A stretch of DNA of 64,000 nucleotides from JAUNQW01 sp043424615 (GCA_043424615.1 JBHWOX010000025.1:1-64000), one strand, 5' to 3'. Shown: positions 1-9,113, counted from the first letter of the stretch. The notes: generated by a model not told the origin, from the letters alone. Made by a program: numbers and translations.

Positions 1-11
1 CGTGTGTATAA

Positions 12-43
12 AAAAGGCTGTGACTTTATGGTCACAGCCTTTT
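12..43. terminator. Bidirectional rho-independent terminator
   Basis: A 13-bp perfect stem (12-24 pairs with 31-43) encloses a 6-base loop, with an A-run on the left arm and a T-run on the right. It can therefore stop transcription from either side. On the minus strand it closes the sugar ABC operon just after the solute-binding protein stop codon. Confidence 0.85.
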
Positions 44-55
44 AATAAAATTATT

Positions 56-1429
56 CTATTTTTCAGCTTCAACTAAATCATTGACTTCAGTCACCATTTG
101 TTGAGTCGCTTCATCAGCAGTCAATTGACCGCTCGCTAATTGATTGACGGTATTATAGATAATCGCTGATAATTCATTGTAGTAAGCAGGTACCCCATTA
201 GGGAAGACAGTTTCTACACGTTGAGCCATATCTAAGAAAACGTCACCATGTTTACCAAAAGCACCGCTTTCATTTAAGCTTTCGATAGCTGACGTACGAG
301 TCGGGTTATTTCCTGTATCTTCAATTAATTTTTCTTGAGTTTCTTTAGAGGTATACCATTTAACAAATTCAGTTGCAGCTTCTTTGTTTTCACTTTGAGC
401 TGAAACTCCTAAAGCTTCAGTAAATGGTACGGTTACTTCTGAAAGACCATCTTTACCTGGAAGTTGACCGGGTTGGACTTGGTCGACCACTTGAGAATCT
501 TCTTCACTTTCCACTGAGTTTACAAAACTTGATGGGCCGATCATAGAAGATGTTTCACCTAAAGTAATTTTATTATAAGCATCGAATCCATCCCCATTGA
601 CTAAGGCTGGGTCGATTAATTCTTTAGCATGTAAGTCTTCAATCAAGGATAAAGTTTGAGCGGCAGCATCTTCATTAAGGGTGCCGTCATCATTAAAGGT
701 TTGTCCAGCATAAGTATATGATAACCATAGGTAAGTGGTGGTAGCATTTTCATCGGCTCCAGAAGGAAGAGCGATTGGGTATGCAATATCGCCTGCTTCT
801 TTGATAGCTTCAGCACCACTGATAACTTCATCCCATGTTTCTGGGTAAGCTTCCACGCCCGCATCATTAAAATGTTTCATGTTTTGGAAGGCAATACGGA
901 AGTCATTAGAATATGGAACAGCATAGTAAGTGCCATCAGATTCAAATTGTTCCAAGGTTGGGATATCTTGAACGGTTTCTTCATCAAGTTCTAAAGCTTC
1001 TAACCAACCGGCTGATGAGAATGAACCTGCCCAAGACCAGTCCACTTCGATAACATCCGCAGCGGCAGTTCCCCCTGCAGCAGCAGTCGCTACTTTATCA
1101 TGGATATCATCCCAAGAGGTTTCTTGCATCTCAACTTCAATACCTGTAGAGTCTGTGAATTCTTTTAATAATTCATCTGAAGGAACTCCCCATTCCGGAA
1201 TCATGACAGAAATGCTTTGTCCTTCAGCGTCAGTTGACGCTTCTTCAGAATTTTCTTCTTCAGCTGACGAATCGTCTGAACTTGCTTCGCTGCTTCCCTC
1301 AGCCGACTCTTCAGTACTTTCTTCACTACTGTTGGATTGAGATGGGGCTTGAGGGGCTCCACACGCTCCAATGACAACGGATACCACTAATAATAGTAAA
1401 AACGACCAGACTTTCTTAAAATTCTTCAT
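56..1429 (-). CDS. Sugar-type ABC transporter solute-binding lipoprotein
   Basis: Extracellular substrate-binding protein (family 1), 457 aa, expected to be lipid-anchored outside the membrane and to deliver a carbohydrate or oligosaccharide to the permeases encoded just upstream. A signal peptide with a lipobox ends at Cys23 (I-G-A-C). Residues 25-70 are a Ser/Glu-rich flexible linker and the rest is the binding domain. The start has an AGGAGG site 7-8 bases ahead. It is the last gene of the minus-strand operon, 73 bases after the MalG-like permease, and has its own strong ribosome binding site, which suits a component made in excess. The substrate cannot be read from the sequence. Confidence 0.9.
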   Translation of the reverse strand: MKNFKKVWSFLLLLVVSVVIGACGAPQAPSQSNSSEESTEESAEGSSEASSDDSSAEEENSEEASTDAEGQSISVMIPEWGVPSDELLKEFTDSTGIEVEMQETSWDDIHDKVATAAAGGTAAADVIEVDWSWAGSFSSAGWLEALELDEETVQDIPTLEQFESDGTYYAVPYSNDFRIAFQNMKHFNDAGVEAYPETWDEVISGAEAIKEAGDIAYPIALPSGADENATTTYLWLSYTYAGQTFNDDGTLNEDAAAQTLSLIEDLHAKELIDPALVNGDGFDAYNKITLGETSSMIGPSSFVNSVESEEDSQVVDQVQPGQLPGKDGLSEVTVPFTEALGVSAQSENKEAATEFVKWYTSKETQEKLIEDTGNNPTRTSAIESLNESGAFGKHGDVFLDMAQRVETVFPNGVPAYYNELSAIIYNTVNQLASGQLTADEATQQMVTEVNDLVEAEK

Positions 1430-1502
1430 AATTTTTCCTCCTTAATAAATATAAATAAAGCAAAATGTTCGCCCATCACCACCTTTAATGACTGTATTAA
1501 TC

Positions 1503-2348
1503 TTATCCTTTGACTGATCCTTGAGATAAACCTGCAACCAACTGACGTCTAAAAACAATAGCAATAATGACAGGAGGGATAATCGTTAAAATCCCACTGG
1601 CGGCAATCATGCCGTATTGGATAGTATCTCTTCCCATAAAATCAGCCATAACCAAGGTGACCACCTTACTCTTATCAGTTGAACTCAAAATCATTGGAAT
1701 TTGATATTGACTCCAACTGGATAAAAACATCAGCAAGAGGGATGTGAATAAAATGGGCCCTGATAAGGGTAAAATGATATCTTTCAATAGCTGCCATTCG
1801 GAGGCGCCTTCCATTTCTGCTGCTTCAAATAATTCTACAGGAAGGGCATTAAAATAGTTATAGATAATCCAGGTATTCAAAGGGAGAAAGGCGGTGACAT
1901 AGATGACAGCAATCCATTTTAAGTCATCCAACCAACCCCAACTGGCAAAAATGGTATAAATGGGCACGATAGTTGCAAAAACTGGAATAACCATGGTTAG
2001 CATTAAAGCAGCTAATAGGAAATTTTTTAACCTAAACTTATATCTAAAAAAAGCGTAGGCAGTAAAAAAGGAAATAGGAACACCTATTAAAATGGTTAAA
2101 AAAGCAGCTGTTAAGGAATTCAATAAGCCTCCTGCCAGAGACTCATGAGCGTTGGATTCAGGATTAAAAATCTCAGCATAATTGCTAAAATCCAAACGGG
2201 ACGGCAGGATATTCAAATTACTGGCCAACTGTTCATTTTCTGGGGTCAGACTGATGACGATTGCCCAGATAATGGGCCCCAAGGTAAAAATTAAAAATAT
2301 AATCACTGCTAGCCAGTATAAGAGCCGCTGTTGATTTTTCTTAATCAT
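1503..2348 (-). CDS. Carbohydrate ABC transporter permease, MalG-like (CUT1)
   Basis: Inner-membrane permease subunit of the importer, 281 aa with about six membrane segments. The EAA loop that docks on the ATPase is visible at residues 175-194 (EAAEMEGAS followed by the I-x-LP motif), which is typical of MalG/YcjP proteins. Its ATG overlaps the stop of the MalF-like gene by one base, so the two are translationally coupled and probably made in equal amounts. No nucleotide-binding subunit lies in this operon; the divergent ATPase at 4251 is the likely partner. Confidence 0.92.
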   Translation of the reverse strand: MIKKNQQRLLYWLAVIIFLIFTLGPIIWAIVISLTPENEQLASNLNILPSRLDFSNYAEIFNPESNAHESLAGGLLNSLTAAFLTILIGVPISFFTAYAFFRYKFRLKNFLLAALMLTMVIPVFATIVPIYTIFASWGWLDDLKWIAVIYVTAFLPLNTWIIYNYFNALPVELFEAAEMEGASEWQLLKDIILPLSGPILFTSLLLMFLSSWSQYQIPMILSSTDKSKVVTLVMADFMGRDTIQYGMIAASGILTIIPPVIIAIVFRRQLVAGLSQGSVKG

Positions 2349-3223
2349 TAATTGACCGCCTCTCTACTGACTAAAGAACGAATATAAAAAACTGAAATAA
2401 TAGCAGAGAAAATCATAATGACGTAAGTGATGGCCGAACCAAAACCAAATTCCAAGAATGAAAATAAATTCATATAGTTATAGATTAGTAAGGTTTGGCT
2501 GTTCAGTGAATAGCCTACAAAAGAGACAATCTCATCAAAAACATTGAGGGCAGCAATCGTAATCTGCATCAAAACCACGATGATAGAAGGTTTTAGAATG
2601 GGTAGGGTGATGTCCTTAAAGGTTCGCCACATCCCACTGCCTTCAAGTTGGGCCACTTCATAGTAGCTATGCGGAATATTTTGTAAATGGGCTAAAAGAA
2701 TAATGGCGCACATGGGAACCACTCGCCAGGAAACGATAATGGCCACCACCAACATGACCAACCATCGATTGTTGGCCCACAAGATGGGGCTGTCAACAAG
2801 ACCAACAGTCATTAAGAGTTTATTCATCAAACCGTAACCCGAATAAAAAATAAAATCCCAAATGATCCCATTCACCAAAGGAGGTAAGGTCCAAGGAATG
2901 ATAGCGAAAGAAGTCAATAAAGGGGTCACTTTAGTCTTTTGGTTCAGTAATAAAGCCACAAAAATAGAACCGACGAGCGAAAAAATGATAATAAAGATCG
3001 ACATAACCAAGGTGTTTTGTAAGGCCGTGTAAAAGTTCCCATCTTGTAAAATTTCAATATAGTTTTCCAAACCTATGAGCTCTGTTTCCATTGGTTTGGT
3101 TAAGTTAAAGTCATATAAACTGTATTCGAAGGTCCGGACGATGGGATAAAAGACCAATCCCACCATAATGATTAAGGGCGGTAGCAGCATGAGATAAGCG
3201 AGACCTTGTTTACCTTTTTTCAT
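2348..3223 (-). CDS. Carbohydrate ABC transporter permease, MalF-like (CUT1)
   Basis: Second permease subunit, 291 aa. An N-terminal membrane helix (about 9-28) is followed by a periplasmic-side loop, the transmembrane core and an EAA motif at about 189-208 (EVAQLEGSG...ITLP). This is the UgpA/MalF short form without the large P2 loop. A GAGGGA site precedes the start. The start overlaps the end of the acyltransferase-like gene by 14 bp, which places all four genes in one transcript. It heterodimerises with the MalG-like protein in the membrane. Confidence 0.92.
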   Translation of the reverse strand: MKKGKQGLAYLMLLPPLIIMVGLVFYPIVRTFEYSLYDFNLTKPMETELIGLENYIEILQDGNFYTALQNTLVMSIFIIIFSLVGSIFVALLLNQKTKVTPLLTSFAIIPWTLPPLVNGIIWDFIFYSGYGLMNKLLMTVGLVDSPILWANNRWLVMLVVAIIVSWRVVPMCAIILLAHLQNIPHSYYEVAQLEGSGMWRTFKDITLPILKPSIIVVLMQITIAALNVFDEIVSFVGYSLNSQTLLIYNYMNLFSFLEFGFGSAITYVIMIFSAIISVFYIRSLVSREAVN

Positions 3224-4094
3224 CGATTATTTCCCTCATTTCATCACAACTTACTATTCCGGTTCCTATCCCTAAACGATCCGGATGTTCAAAAGCGAAA
3301 GCTTGGAGCCGTGTTTTCACATCGCTGGCTTGGACGTCTTCCCTCTTTTTATAAAATATGTAGCGGTAGGGTAAGTCCGCTTGAGCCTCTTGAGACACTA
3401 TATGAAAAAAATCCATGAATTGGCGAATACGGGATTTTTCTCCCAAAACTTCTTTTAAGGGAGGATAGAGCAACCAAGACTGGCAATAAAAATATTCAAA
3501 GTCTTGATCAGGAAAATGCCGGTCAAAAAAATGAAGGGCTCGATCAAAAGAATTCAAGCAAGCTGAAGGAGATAAATCCTGCCCGTACATAATATGAACA
3601 CTCAACATTTTTTGCTGTCCACTCATATGGAGGTCATCCAGGAGGTCAGAAGATAAGGCAGATGAATCTAAAGGCTCAAACTGTAAGGAACCTAGCTTAA
3701 ATATTTTTAGATGGTAGATACGAGCGAGCCACATCTTATCTTCAGCGCTAAGCCCCCAACTCTTGTGGTGGTTTTGATAGTAAGTCAACCGCCATACTAG
3801 ATCTTCCACCGTCTCATTCAACACCTGTCTGTCTATTTCTAAATCTTGATAGATTGAATCAAGCAGAGGAAGGGCCGTCAAGTATAATGGCCAAGGAATA
3901 TCCTCAAATTCACTTTCCACCGTATAATCCCGGGAAAGAAAATCTTCCATATGCTGAAGGGTAGGGGGTTGAATATCACTCATTTTTAAATCAAAGAGAG
4001 CGCTTACATTTAAAAAATAATCGAGCTTCTCATAAAAATCTTGGTCTGATATTTCTTTCAGTGCCTTACCATATAAAGATAATAATTTTTCCAT
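3210..4094 (-). CDS. Acyltransferase-like protein (NAT_N/GNAT_C type), function unknown
   Basis: A soluble 294-residue protein heading the sugar ABC operon. The stretch at about 200-250 (ALHFFDRHFPD, then F-x-C-x-SWLL-x-PP-L, then IRQFMDFF) resembles the C-terminal GNAT-like domain of proteins annotated as acyltransferase domain-containing or DUF5596. This is recognition from memory, not a search. I place the start at 4094: a GAGGTG site lies 9 bases ahead, whereas the longer frame back to 4151 has none. Co-transcription with a CUT1 transporter suggests it modifies or senses the imported sugar, but no reaction can be named. Confidence 0.6.
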   Translation of the reverse strand: MEKLLSLYGKALKEISDQDFYEKLDYFLNVSALFDLKMSDIQPPTLQHMEDFLSRDYTVESEFEDIPWPLYLTALPLLDSIYQDLEIDRQVLNETVEDLVWRLTYYQNHHKSWGLSAEDKMWLARIYHLKIFKLGSLQFEPLDSSALSSDLLDDLHMSGQQKMLSVHIMYGQDLSPSACLNSFDRALHFFDRHFPDQDFEYFYCQSWLLYPPLKEVLGEKSRIRQFMDFFHIVSQEAQADLPYRYIFYKKREDVQASDVKTRLQAFAFEHPDRLGIGTGIVSCDEMREIIDEKR

Positions 4095-4136
4095 GCCGTA
4101 TACACCTCTATTGTATAATTTTACCATTAATTTAAT

Positions 4137-4142
4137 ATTATA
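4137..4142 (-). promoter_or_regulatory. Likely -10 box of the sugar ABC operon
   Basis: A perfect TATAAT on the minus strand lies 43 bases upstream of the preferred start of the acyltransferase-like gene. The -35 element is poor (TTGTAT with a 19-base spacer), so the promoter may need an activator. I found no convincing catabolite-responsive element in the 156-base divergent gap. Confidence 0.45.
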
Positions 4143-4250
4143 ATCGCTCATAATTTCTATAATACAAACGGATTTATGATTTATAATGATAGTTGAATAA
4201 ATCTACTCTGTGCTATTATAGGATTGTAAGTAGTTAGAGGAGTTATTAAA

Positions 4251-5321
4251 ATGGAAAAAATCAAACTTGAATCGATTGAAAAAATATATCCCGGCCAGGA
4301 ACAAGCAGTGATTGAAAATCTTAATCTATCCATCAAAGATAAAGAATTTATCGTCCTCGTTGGTTCATCTGGTTCTGGTAAATCAACTGTTTTACGAATG
4401 ATTGCAGGTCTGGAAGAAATCACCGCCGGAAATCTTTATATCGATGGAGTGGTAAACAACCACGTTCCTGCCAAAGATCGTGATATTGCAATGGTTTTTC
4501 AAAACTATGCTCTCTTTCCCCATATGAATGTTTATGAAAACATTGAGTATGGAATGAAAGTAAGAGGTATTGAGACCGTCGTCCGCCAGGATAAAATCCA
4601 GCAAGTCGCAGAAATTTTAGGACTGACTCCCTATCTGGAACGTAAACCCAAAGATTTATCAGGTGGCCAGCAACAAAGAGTCGCCCTCGCCCGTGCTCTA
4701 GTCAGAGATGCCAACATCTTCCTCATGGACGAACCCTTGTCTAACTTAGATGCCACCCTCAGAACTCAAATGCGGGATGAAATTATACATTTACATCGGA
4801 CCATCCAGGCTACTTTTATCTATGTGACCCACGACCAGTCGGAAGCCATGACCATGGCAGATCGGATTGTCGTCATGGAAGCTGGTAAAATCATGCAAGT
4901 TGGTAGTCCTGAAGAAATATATGAACATCCTCAAAATGTATTCGTTGCTGGTTTTATGGGGGAACCTAAAATGAATTTGCTAGATGCAGAAATTAGGGAC
5001 TCTCAGTTATGGATAGCGAACCACTATCCTCTTCCCCAGCTCCCATCCTCTATTGACAATCAATCAGACATCATCTTCGGAATCAGACCAGAAGATATAG
5101 AGTTAGTTGAAGAAAAGCAAGCAGATATCAGCTTGAAAGTGGATTATGTTGAAATGACTGGAGCCAACCGCTTTATCCACACCAAACTAGACGATCATAA
5201 GCTCATCGTCCGAACTCAGAATAAAAATGATTTGTCCCATGGTGATCAGATTTTCTTAAAAATAGACCCTCAACACTATCATTTATTTGATAAAGAAACA
5301 GGCCAGCTGATTCAACAGTGA
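4251..5321 (+). CDS. ABC transporter ATP-binding protein, UgpC/MsmK family
   Basis: Nucleotide-binding subunit for CUT1 sugar importers, 356 aa. Walker A is GSSGSGKST at 38-46, the Q-loop is near 84, the signature LSGGQQQR is at 136-143, Walker B (IFLMDE) is at 156-161 and the switch His is at 194. A C-terminal TOBE/MOP-like regulatory domain covers about 240-356 (GIRPEDIEL). It is transcribed alone, divergently from the permease operon, with RBS AGAGGAG. MsmK-type ATPases often serve several sugar importers, and the separate transcription unit fits that role. The partner is inferred from proximity. Confidence 0.93.
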   Translation: MEKIKLESIEKIYPGQEQAVIENLNLSIKDKEFIVLVGSSGSGKSTVLRMIAGLEEITAGNLYIDGVVNNHVPAKDRDIAMVFQNYALFPHMNVYENIEYGMKVRGIETVVRQDKIQQVAEILGLTPYLERKPKDLSGGQQQRVALARALVRDANIFLMDEPLSNLDATLRTQMRDEIIHLHRTIQATFIYVTHDQSEAMTMADRIVVMEAGKIMQVGSPEEIYEHPQNVFVAGFMGEPKMNLLDAEIRDSQLWIANHYPLPQLPSSIDNQSDIIFGIRPEDIELVEEKQADISLKVDYVEMTGANRFIHTKLDDHKLIVRTQNKNDLSHGDQIFLKIDPQHYHLFDKETGQLIQQ

Positions 5322-5357
5322 GCTGAGCTGTTAAGATAAAGAAGGCGATTGGCGCTA

Positions 5358-5390
5358 AAAAAGCTGTGATTTAAAAAATCACAGCTTTCT
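5358..5390. terminator. Bidirectional terminator between ATPase gene and tsaC
   Basis: Inverted repeat AAAGCTGTGAT / ATCACAGCTTT with flanking A- and T-runs. It separates two convergent genes and can serve both. Its GCTGTGA stem resembles the terminators at 12-43 and 24004-24034. Confidence 0.85.
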
Positions 5391-5413
5391 TTGTATACAT
5401 TTATAAGGATATG

Positions 5414-6433
5414 CTAGCGGAGGTATTTTTGCCCTGCCGCTTTTTCTAGTCGGTTCATATAAGCCGCACCCAAGCCTTTCAAGTCATAAGCTTGAGCTAA
5501 AATAACGGTAGCTGGCGTTTCAGCAAAAAAGCGTAAGCCCTCAAATAATCGGGAGCTGGCAGAGATTTCATCACCCTCGTCTCCCAGTGAAAATTGGGCA
5601 ACCGCTTCTTTTCCCCAGCGATTTAAAACCGCTTGGTCTGCCAGCACACCCACTTTTTCACCACGCTCCTGAAAGTGGCTCATCCAGTGCCCCCATTCAT
5701 CTATCGGTGCGTCTACAATATAAACTAATTCATCTGGTGAATAATGTTTATATTTCATGCCAGGGGCTATAGGAGTTTGGTCATCTGCCACTTGGCTAGT
5801 CGAAACAGCAACAGGACCAATCACCGCTTGAATATCTTCTCGGCTCAACCCGCCTGGCCGCAAGATGACTGGCATCGCTTTAGCGGTTAAATCGATAATG
5901 GTCGACTCCACGCCCACTGTGGCAGGCCCAGTATCTACAATGCCAGCGATCTTTCCTTGCAGGTCGTGGTAGACATGGTCTGCAGTGGTCGGGCTGGGTT
6001 TACCCGATGAATTAGCAGACGGGGCAGCAATGGGACAGCCCGCCAGCTGGATTAATTTTTGTGCAGCTTCAGTCGCAGGAAAGCGCAAGCCGACTGTATC
6101 TAAACCTGCCGTCACGACATCAGCTAACACCCCCTCTTTGACGGGTAGGATGAGGGTGATGGGCCCTGGCCAAAAAGCTTGGACTAATTGTTCAGCGGTC
6201 TTAGGCCAAGCCGCACTTAATTCTCGAGCTTGGTCCACCGAAGACACATGAACAATCAAAGGATTATCAGACGGACGTCCTTTAGCTTCATATATTTTTT
6301 TTACAGCGTCTTCTTGGCTAGCGTCTGCGCCTAAACCATAAACGGTTTCTGTTTGGAAAGCGACACACTGGCCTGCTCTAATTAATGCTGCGGCTTCTTC
6401 CATTTGATCCATATGAAATAGTTGTGTTTGCAC
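5414..6433 (-). CDS. tsaC: L-threonylcarbamoyladenylate synthase (Sua5 form)
   Basis: Makes threonylcarbamoyl-AMP from Thr, bicarbonate and ATP, the first step of t6A37 tRNA modification in the cytoplasm. The YrdC domain shows VAFQTETVYGLGA, the KGRPSDNPL loop and the SANSSGKPSPT motif. A C-terminal Sua5 domain follows, starting at PGMKYKHYSPDE, giving about 339 aa, the usual Sua5 length. I choose the GTG at 6433: an AGGTGG site sits six bases before it, while upstream codons lack one. It is last in the tdk-prfA-prmC-tsaC block, as in Bacillus (ywlC). A DnaA-box cluster spans its upstream gap. Confidence 0.93.
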   Translation of the reverse strand: MQTQLFHMDQMEEAAALIRAGQCVAFQTETVYGLGADASQEDAVKKIYEAKGRPSDNPLIVHVSSVDQARELSAAWPKTAEQLVQAFWPGPITLILPVKEGVLADVVTAGLDTVGLRFPATEAAQKLIQLAGCPIAAPSANSSGKPSPTTADHVYHDLQGKIAGIVDTGPATVGVESTIIDLTAKAMPVILRPGGLSREDIQAVIGPVAVSTSQVADDQTPIAPGMKYKHYSPDELVYIVDAPIDEWGHWMSHFQERGEKVGVLADQAVLNRWGKEAVAQFSLGDEGDEISASSRLFEGLRFFAETPATVILAQAYDLKGLGAAYMNRLEKAAGQKYLR

Positions 6434-6434
6434 A

Positions 6435-6539
6435 CTTATCCACCTCTCTTTCCACAAGATAGGACGAATTAAAGACGATATTAACACTCTTATAGGGCTT
6501 TACCCACAGAGCTGTGGATAAATCATTCACATCTCCACA
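6435..6539. promoter_or_regulatory. DnaA-box cluster upstream of tsaC (ywlC)
   Basis: Within 105 bp there is one perfect DnaA box (TGTGGATAA, 6513-6521, minus orientation of TTATCCACA) and two one-mismatch boxes: TTATCCACC at 6435-6443 and TTACCCACA at 6500-6508. Two weaker boxes lie at 6448-6456 and 6531-6539. The first overlaps the tsaC ribosome binding site. From memory, ywlC is one of the known DnaA-bound loci outside oriC in Bacillus subtilis, so the site is probably conserved. No dnaA or dnaN gene is nearby, so this is not oriC. Confidence 0.7.
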
Positions 6540-6580
6540 GCTCAATTTTTTTCAACCCAATTTTCAACTGCCTGCCTTGG

Positions 6581-7447
6581 TCAAGCCTTCTTTTCATGCA
6601 CCCACACTAAGCGATCTTGACCACTTAAATCTTGGATGAGCTCAATCTCCTTATCAGGAAAAGCAATGTTCATCATCTCTGACACCTCAAGCCCTTGGCG
6701 GTAACCAATTTCTAAATAAATCTGGCCGTTAGCCTTTAAAATAGGGGGAAGTTCTTGAGCTAAACGTTGGTAAACCGCTAAACCATGGTCTTCAGCATAA
6801 AGAGCCAGTTGGGGTTCATATTTACGGACGGAGGGAGACATGACGGTCCATTCCTCCTCAGCAATATAAGGCGGGTTGGAGACAATCAGATCAAAGCGAC
6901 CGCCCGCAAGTTCGGCGGTCAAATCACTCTGTATAAAATCCACTTCCCCTCCTAGACGTTGAGCATTCAGCCGGCTGACTTCCAGGGCATCGGCAGAAAT
7001 ATCTACGGCAGTGACCTGCCATGATGGTCGTTCCAATTTTAGTGTCAGGGCTATAGCCCCCGATCCCGTGCCGATATCTAAAACGTTTAAATCTTCTTCT
7101 CCATGCTCACTTAACAACCGATCTACCCATTCTTCTGTTTCAGGCCGTGGAATCAAAACTCGCTCATCCACTAGGTATGAACGGTTGTAAAACCAGGCGT
7201 GTCCTGCCAAGTATTGGGGAGGAACATCTGCCGCTAGAAGCTCTATGTCAGTTTCAAAAGCGTCCAGCTCTTCAGGGGTCAACATTTGCCGGTCTAGGAG
7301 AAGGTCTGTCAGACTGCGGCCATACTTTTCAAACAACAACCATCGGGCATCATGGCTTGCTTTGTTCCGTTCAGCCAAAAAAGAAGAAGCCCAGTCGAGG
7401 ACTTCTTGTAAATTTTGGCAGGAAGAGAGCTCAACTTTAGATTTCAT
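6581..7447 (-). CDS. prmC: Release factor glutamine methyltransferase
   Basis: Methylates the Gln of the GGQ motif in RF1 and RF2 using S-adenosylmethionine. It is 288 aa, with an N-terminal helical domain, the IPRPET motif at 99-104, SAM-binding DIGTGSG at 124-130 and the catalytic NPPY at 191-194. The start overlaps the end of prfA by 11 bp, so enzyme and substrate are translationally coupled, the usual Firmicutes arrangement. Confidence 0.96.
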   Translation of the reverse strand: MKSKVELSSCQNLQEVLDWASSFLAERNKASHDARWLLFEKYGRSLTDLLLDRQMLTPEELDAFETDIELLAADVPPQYLAGHAWFYNRSYLVDERVLIPRPETEEWVDRLLSEHGEEDLNVLDIGTGSGAIALTLKLERPSWQVTAVDISADALEVSRLNAQRLGGEVDFIQSDLTAELAGGRFDLIVSNPPYIAEEEWTVMSPSVRKYEPQLALYAEDHGLAVYQRLAQELPPILKANGQIYLEIGYRQGLEVSEMMNIAFPDKEIELIQDLSGQDRLVWVHEKKA

Positions 7448-8516
7448 GTTGGAACTGATCCATTTTCTCTTGTTGTTCTTCCAAAATTAATTCTTCAATA
7501 ATCTCATCCAAATCCCCGTCCATAATAGATTCTAGGCGGGAAGAGGTGTAGTTAATCCGGTGGTCAGTCACTCGACTTTGAGGGTAATTATAGGTGCGGA
7601 TGCGTTCTGATCGATCTCCGGTTCCTACAGCGGTTTTTCGGTTAGCATCATATTCGTCTTGAGCTTCTTGCTGATATTTATCAGCCACACGTGCCTGCAA
7701 AACTTTAAACGCTTTCTCGCGGTTTTTAATCTGCGAACGTTCATCTTGCATAGACACCACAATACCGGTAGGCTCGTGAGTCATTCGAACCGCCGAGTCG
7801 GTCATATTAACGTGCTGTCCTCCGGCTCCTGAGGCACGGAAAATATCAATGCGAACATCATTCATATCGATATCGACATCCACTTCTTCTGCTTCAGGCA
7901 TAACCACCACTGTTGCCGTTGAAGTGTGAACCCGCCCCTGTGATTCAGTTTCGGGTACCCGTTGAACACGGTGGGCACCATTTTCAAATTTCAGTCGAGA
8001 GTATACGCGGTCTCCTTCAATCATGAGGGTGACCTCCTTGAAGCCTCCCACATCATTTTTGTTCCCGCTCATGATATCCACTTTCCAACCTTGCTTTTCA
8101 GCATAGTGGGTATACATGCGTAGAAGGTCGGCCGCAAAAATTTGGGCTTCGTCTCCTCCAGCTGCCCCTCGGATTTCCATGATAATGTTTTTATCATCAC
8201 GTTCGTCTTTAGGAAGTAAAAGCACTTTCAATTCTTCTTCTAATTTTTCTTGTCGGTCTTCCAATTCAGATGCTTCCATCTCAGCTAATTCACGCATGTC
8301 AGCATCCATGCCATCTTCATTTAATATTTCCTGTGCTCCCTCCAATTCCTCTAGGACTTGGCGGTATTCACGGAACTTGGTCACTGTTTCACGCAATTCC
8401 CCTTCTTCTTTAGATAGGGTCATGAAACGGTCAGTGTCATTGATTACTTCCGGGTCAGACATCATTTCCGTAATTTCCTCATAACGCTGTTCAATGGTTT
8501 CTAAGGTTTCAAACAT
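7437..8516 (-). CDS. prfA: Peptide chain release factor 1
   Basis: Reads UAA and UAG stop codons and triggers peptide release on the ribosome. It is 359 aa. The codon-recognition tripeptide PET is at 188-190 and the peptidyl-transfer motif GGQ at 232-234 (ASGAGGQHVN). Length and both motifs are normal for RF1. The start abuts the tdk stop codon directly (TAA at 8517-8519), and the gene overlaps prmC at its 3' end. Confidence 0.97.
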   Translation of the reverse strand: MFETLETIEQRYEEITEMMSDPEVINDTDRFMTLSKEEGELRETVTKFREYRQVLEELEGAQEILNEDGMDADMRELAEMEASELEDRQEKLEEELKVLLLPKDERDDKNIIMEIRGAAGGDEAQIFAADLLRMYTHYAEKQGWKVDIMSGNKNDVGGFKEVTLMIEGDRVYSRLKFENGAHRVQRVPETESQGRVHTSTATVVVMPEAEEVDVDIDMNDVRIDIFRASGAGGQHVNMTDSAVRMTHEPTGIVVSMQDERSQIKNREKAFKVLQARVADKYQQEAQDEYDANRKTAVGTGDRSERIRTYNYPQSRVTDHRINYTSSRLESIMDGDLDEIIEELILEEQQEKMDQFQHEI

Positions 8517-9113
8517 TTAATTCGCACTTCCTTTATCTAGACTATCCAAGGGAGGGTAAAAGTAATGTTTTCGGCAAACCGGGTAGTAGGATTCATTCCC
8601 TCCGATTTGAATTTGTTCCCCTTGGTACACCGGTTGTCCCTCTTGTATTCTCATATTCATGATTGCTTTTTTGTGGCAAAACCAGCAGATGGTTTTTATT
8701 TCTTCAATCTTATCAGCGTAGATGAGGAGGTATTGTGACCCTTCAAACAACTCATTACGAAAATCATTTTTTAAGCCAAAAGCCATGGCCGGGATGCCAA
8801 GTTGGTCCACCAAGCGAGCGAGCTCAATCACATGATGTTTTTTCATGAACTGAGCTTCATCTACTAGCACACAGGCAGGCTTATAATCGAGGTCAGCCAC
8901 TATTTGAAAGATATCGGTGTCATCATAAATGATGTGAGCAGGGCGAGATAAACCGATGCGTGAAGAAATATTTCCAAGGCCGTCTCGGTCATCCACTGCG
9001 GTTGTGAATAAGACCACCCGCTTATCTTGCTCTTCATAATTATGAGCCACCTTTAAAATTTCAATGGACTTGCCCGAATTCATGGAACCGTATCTAAAAA
9101 ATAGTTGGGCCAT
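8517..9113 (-). CDS. tdk: Thymidine kinase
   Basis: Phosphorylates thymidine to dTMP in the pyrimidine salvage pathway. It is 198 aa from the ATG at 9113, chosen because GAGGAG lies seven bases ahead and the family begins with this M-A-Q-L-x-F sequence. The P-loop GSMNSGKS is at 9-16, followed by the DEAQF motif. The zinc-site cysteines are visible as CWFC plus a later Cys near the C-terminus. It is first in the tdk-prfA-prmC-tsaC unit and has a good promoter. Confidence 0.95.
   Translation of the reverse strand: MAQLFFRYGSMNSGKSIEILKVAHNYEEQDKRVVLFTTAVDDRDGLGNISSRIGLSRPAHIIYDDTDIFQIVADLDYKPACVLVDEAQFMKKHHVIELARLVDQLGIPAMAFGLKNDFRNELFEGSQYLLIYADKIEEIKTICWFCHKKAIMNMRIQEGQPVYQGEQIQIGGNESYYPVCRKHYFYPPLDSLDKGSAN

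Noticed and set aside
1155..1340. Plus-strand open frame within the solute-binding protein gene
   Set aside because: It is the antisense reading of the Ser/Glu-rich linker, low in complexity and without gene signals.
6435..6539. Replication origin
   Set aside because: DnaA boxes are present, but there is no AT-rich unwinding region and no dnaA, dnaN, rpmH or gyr genes nearby.
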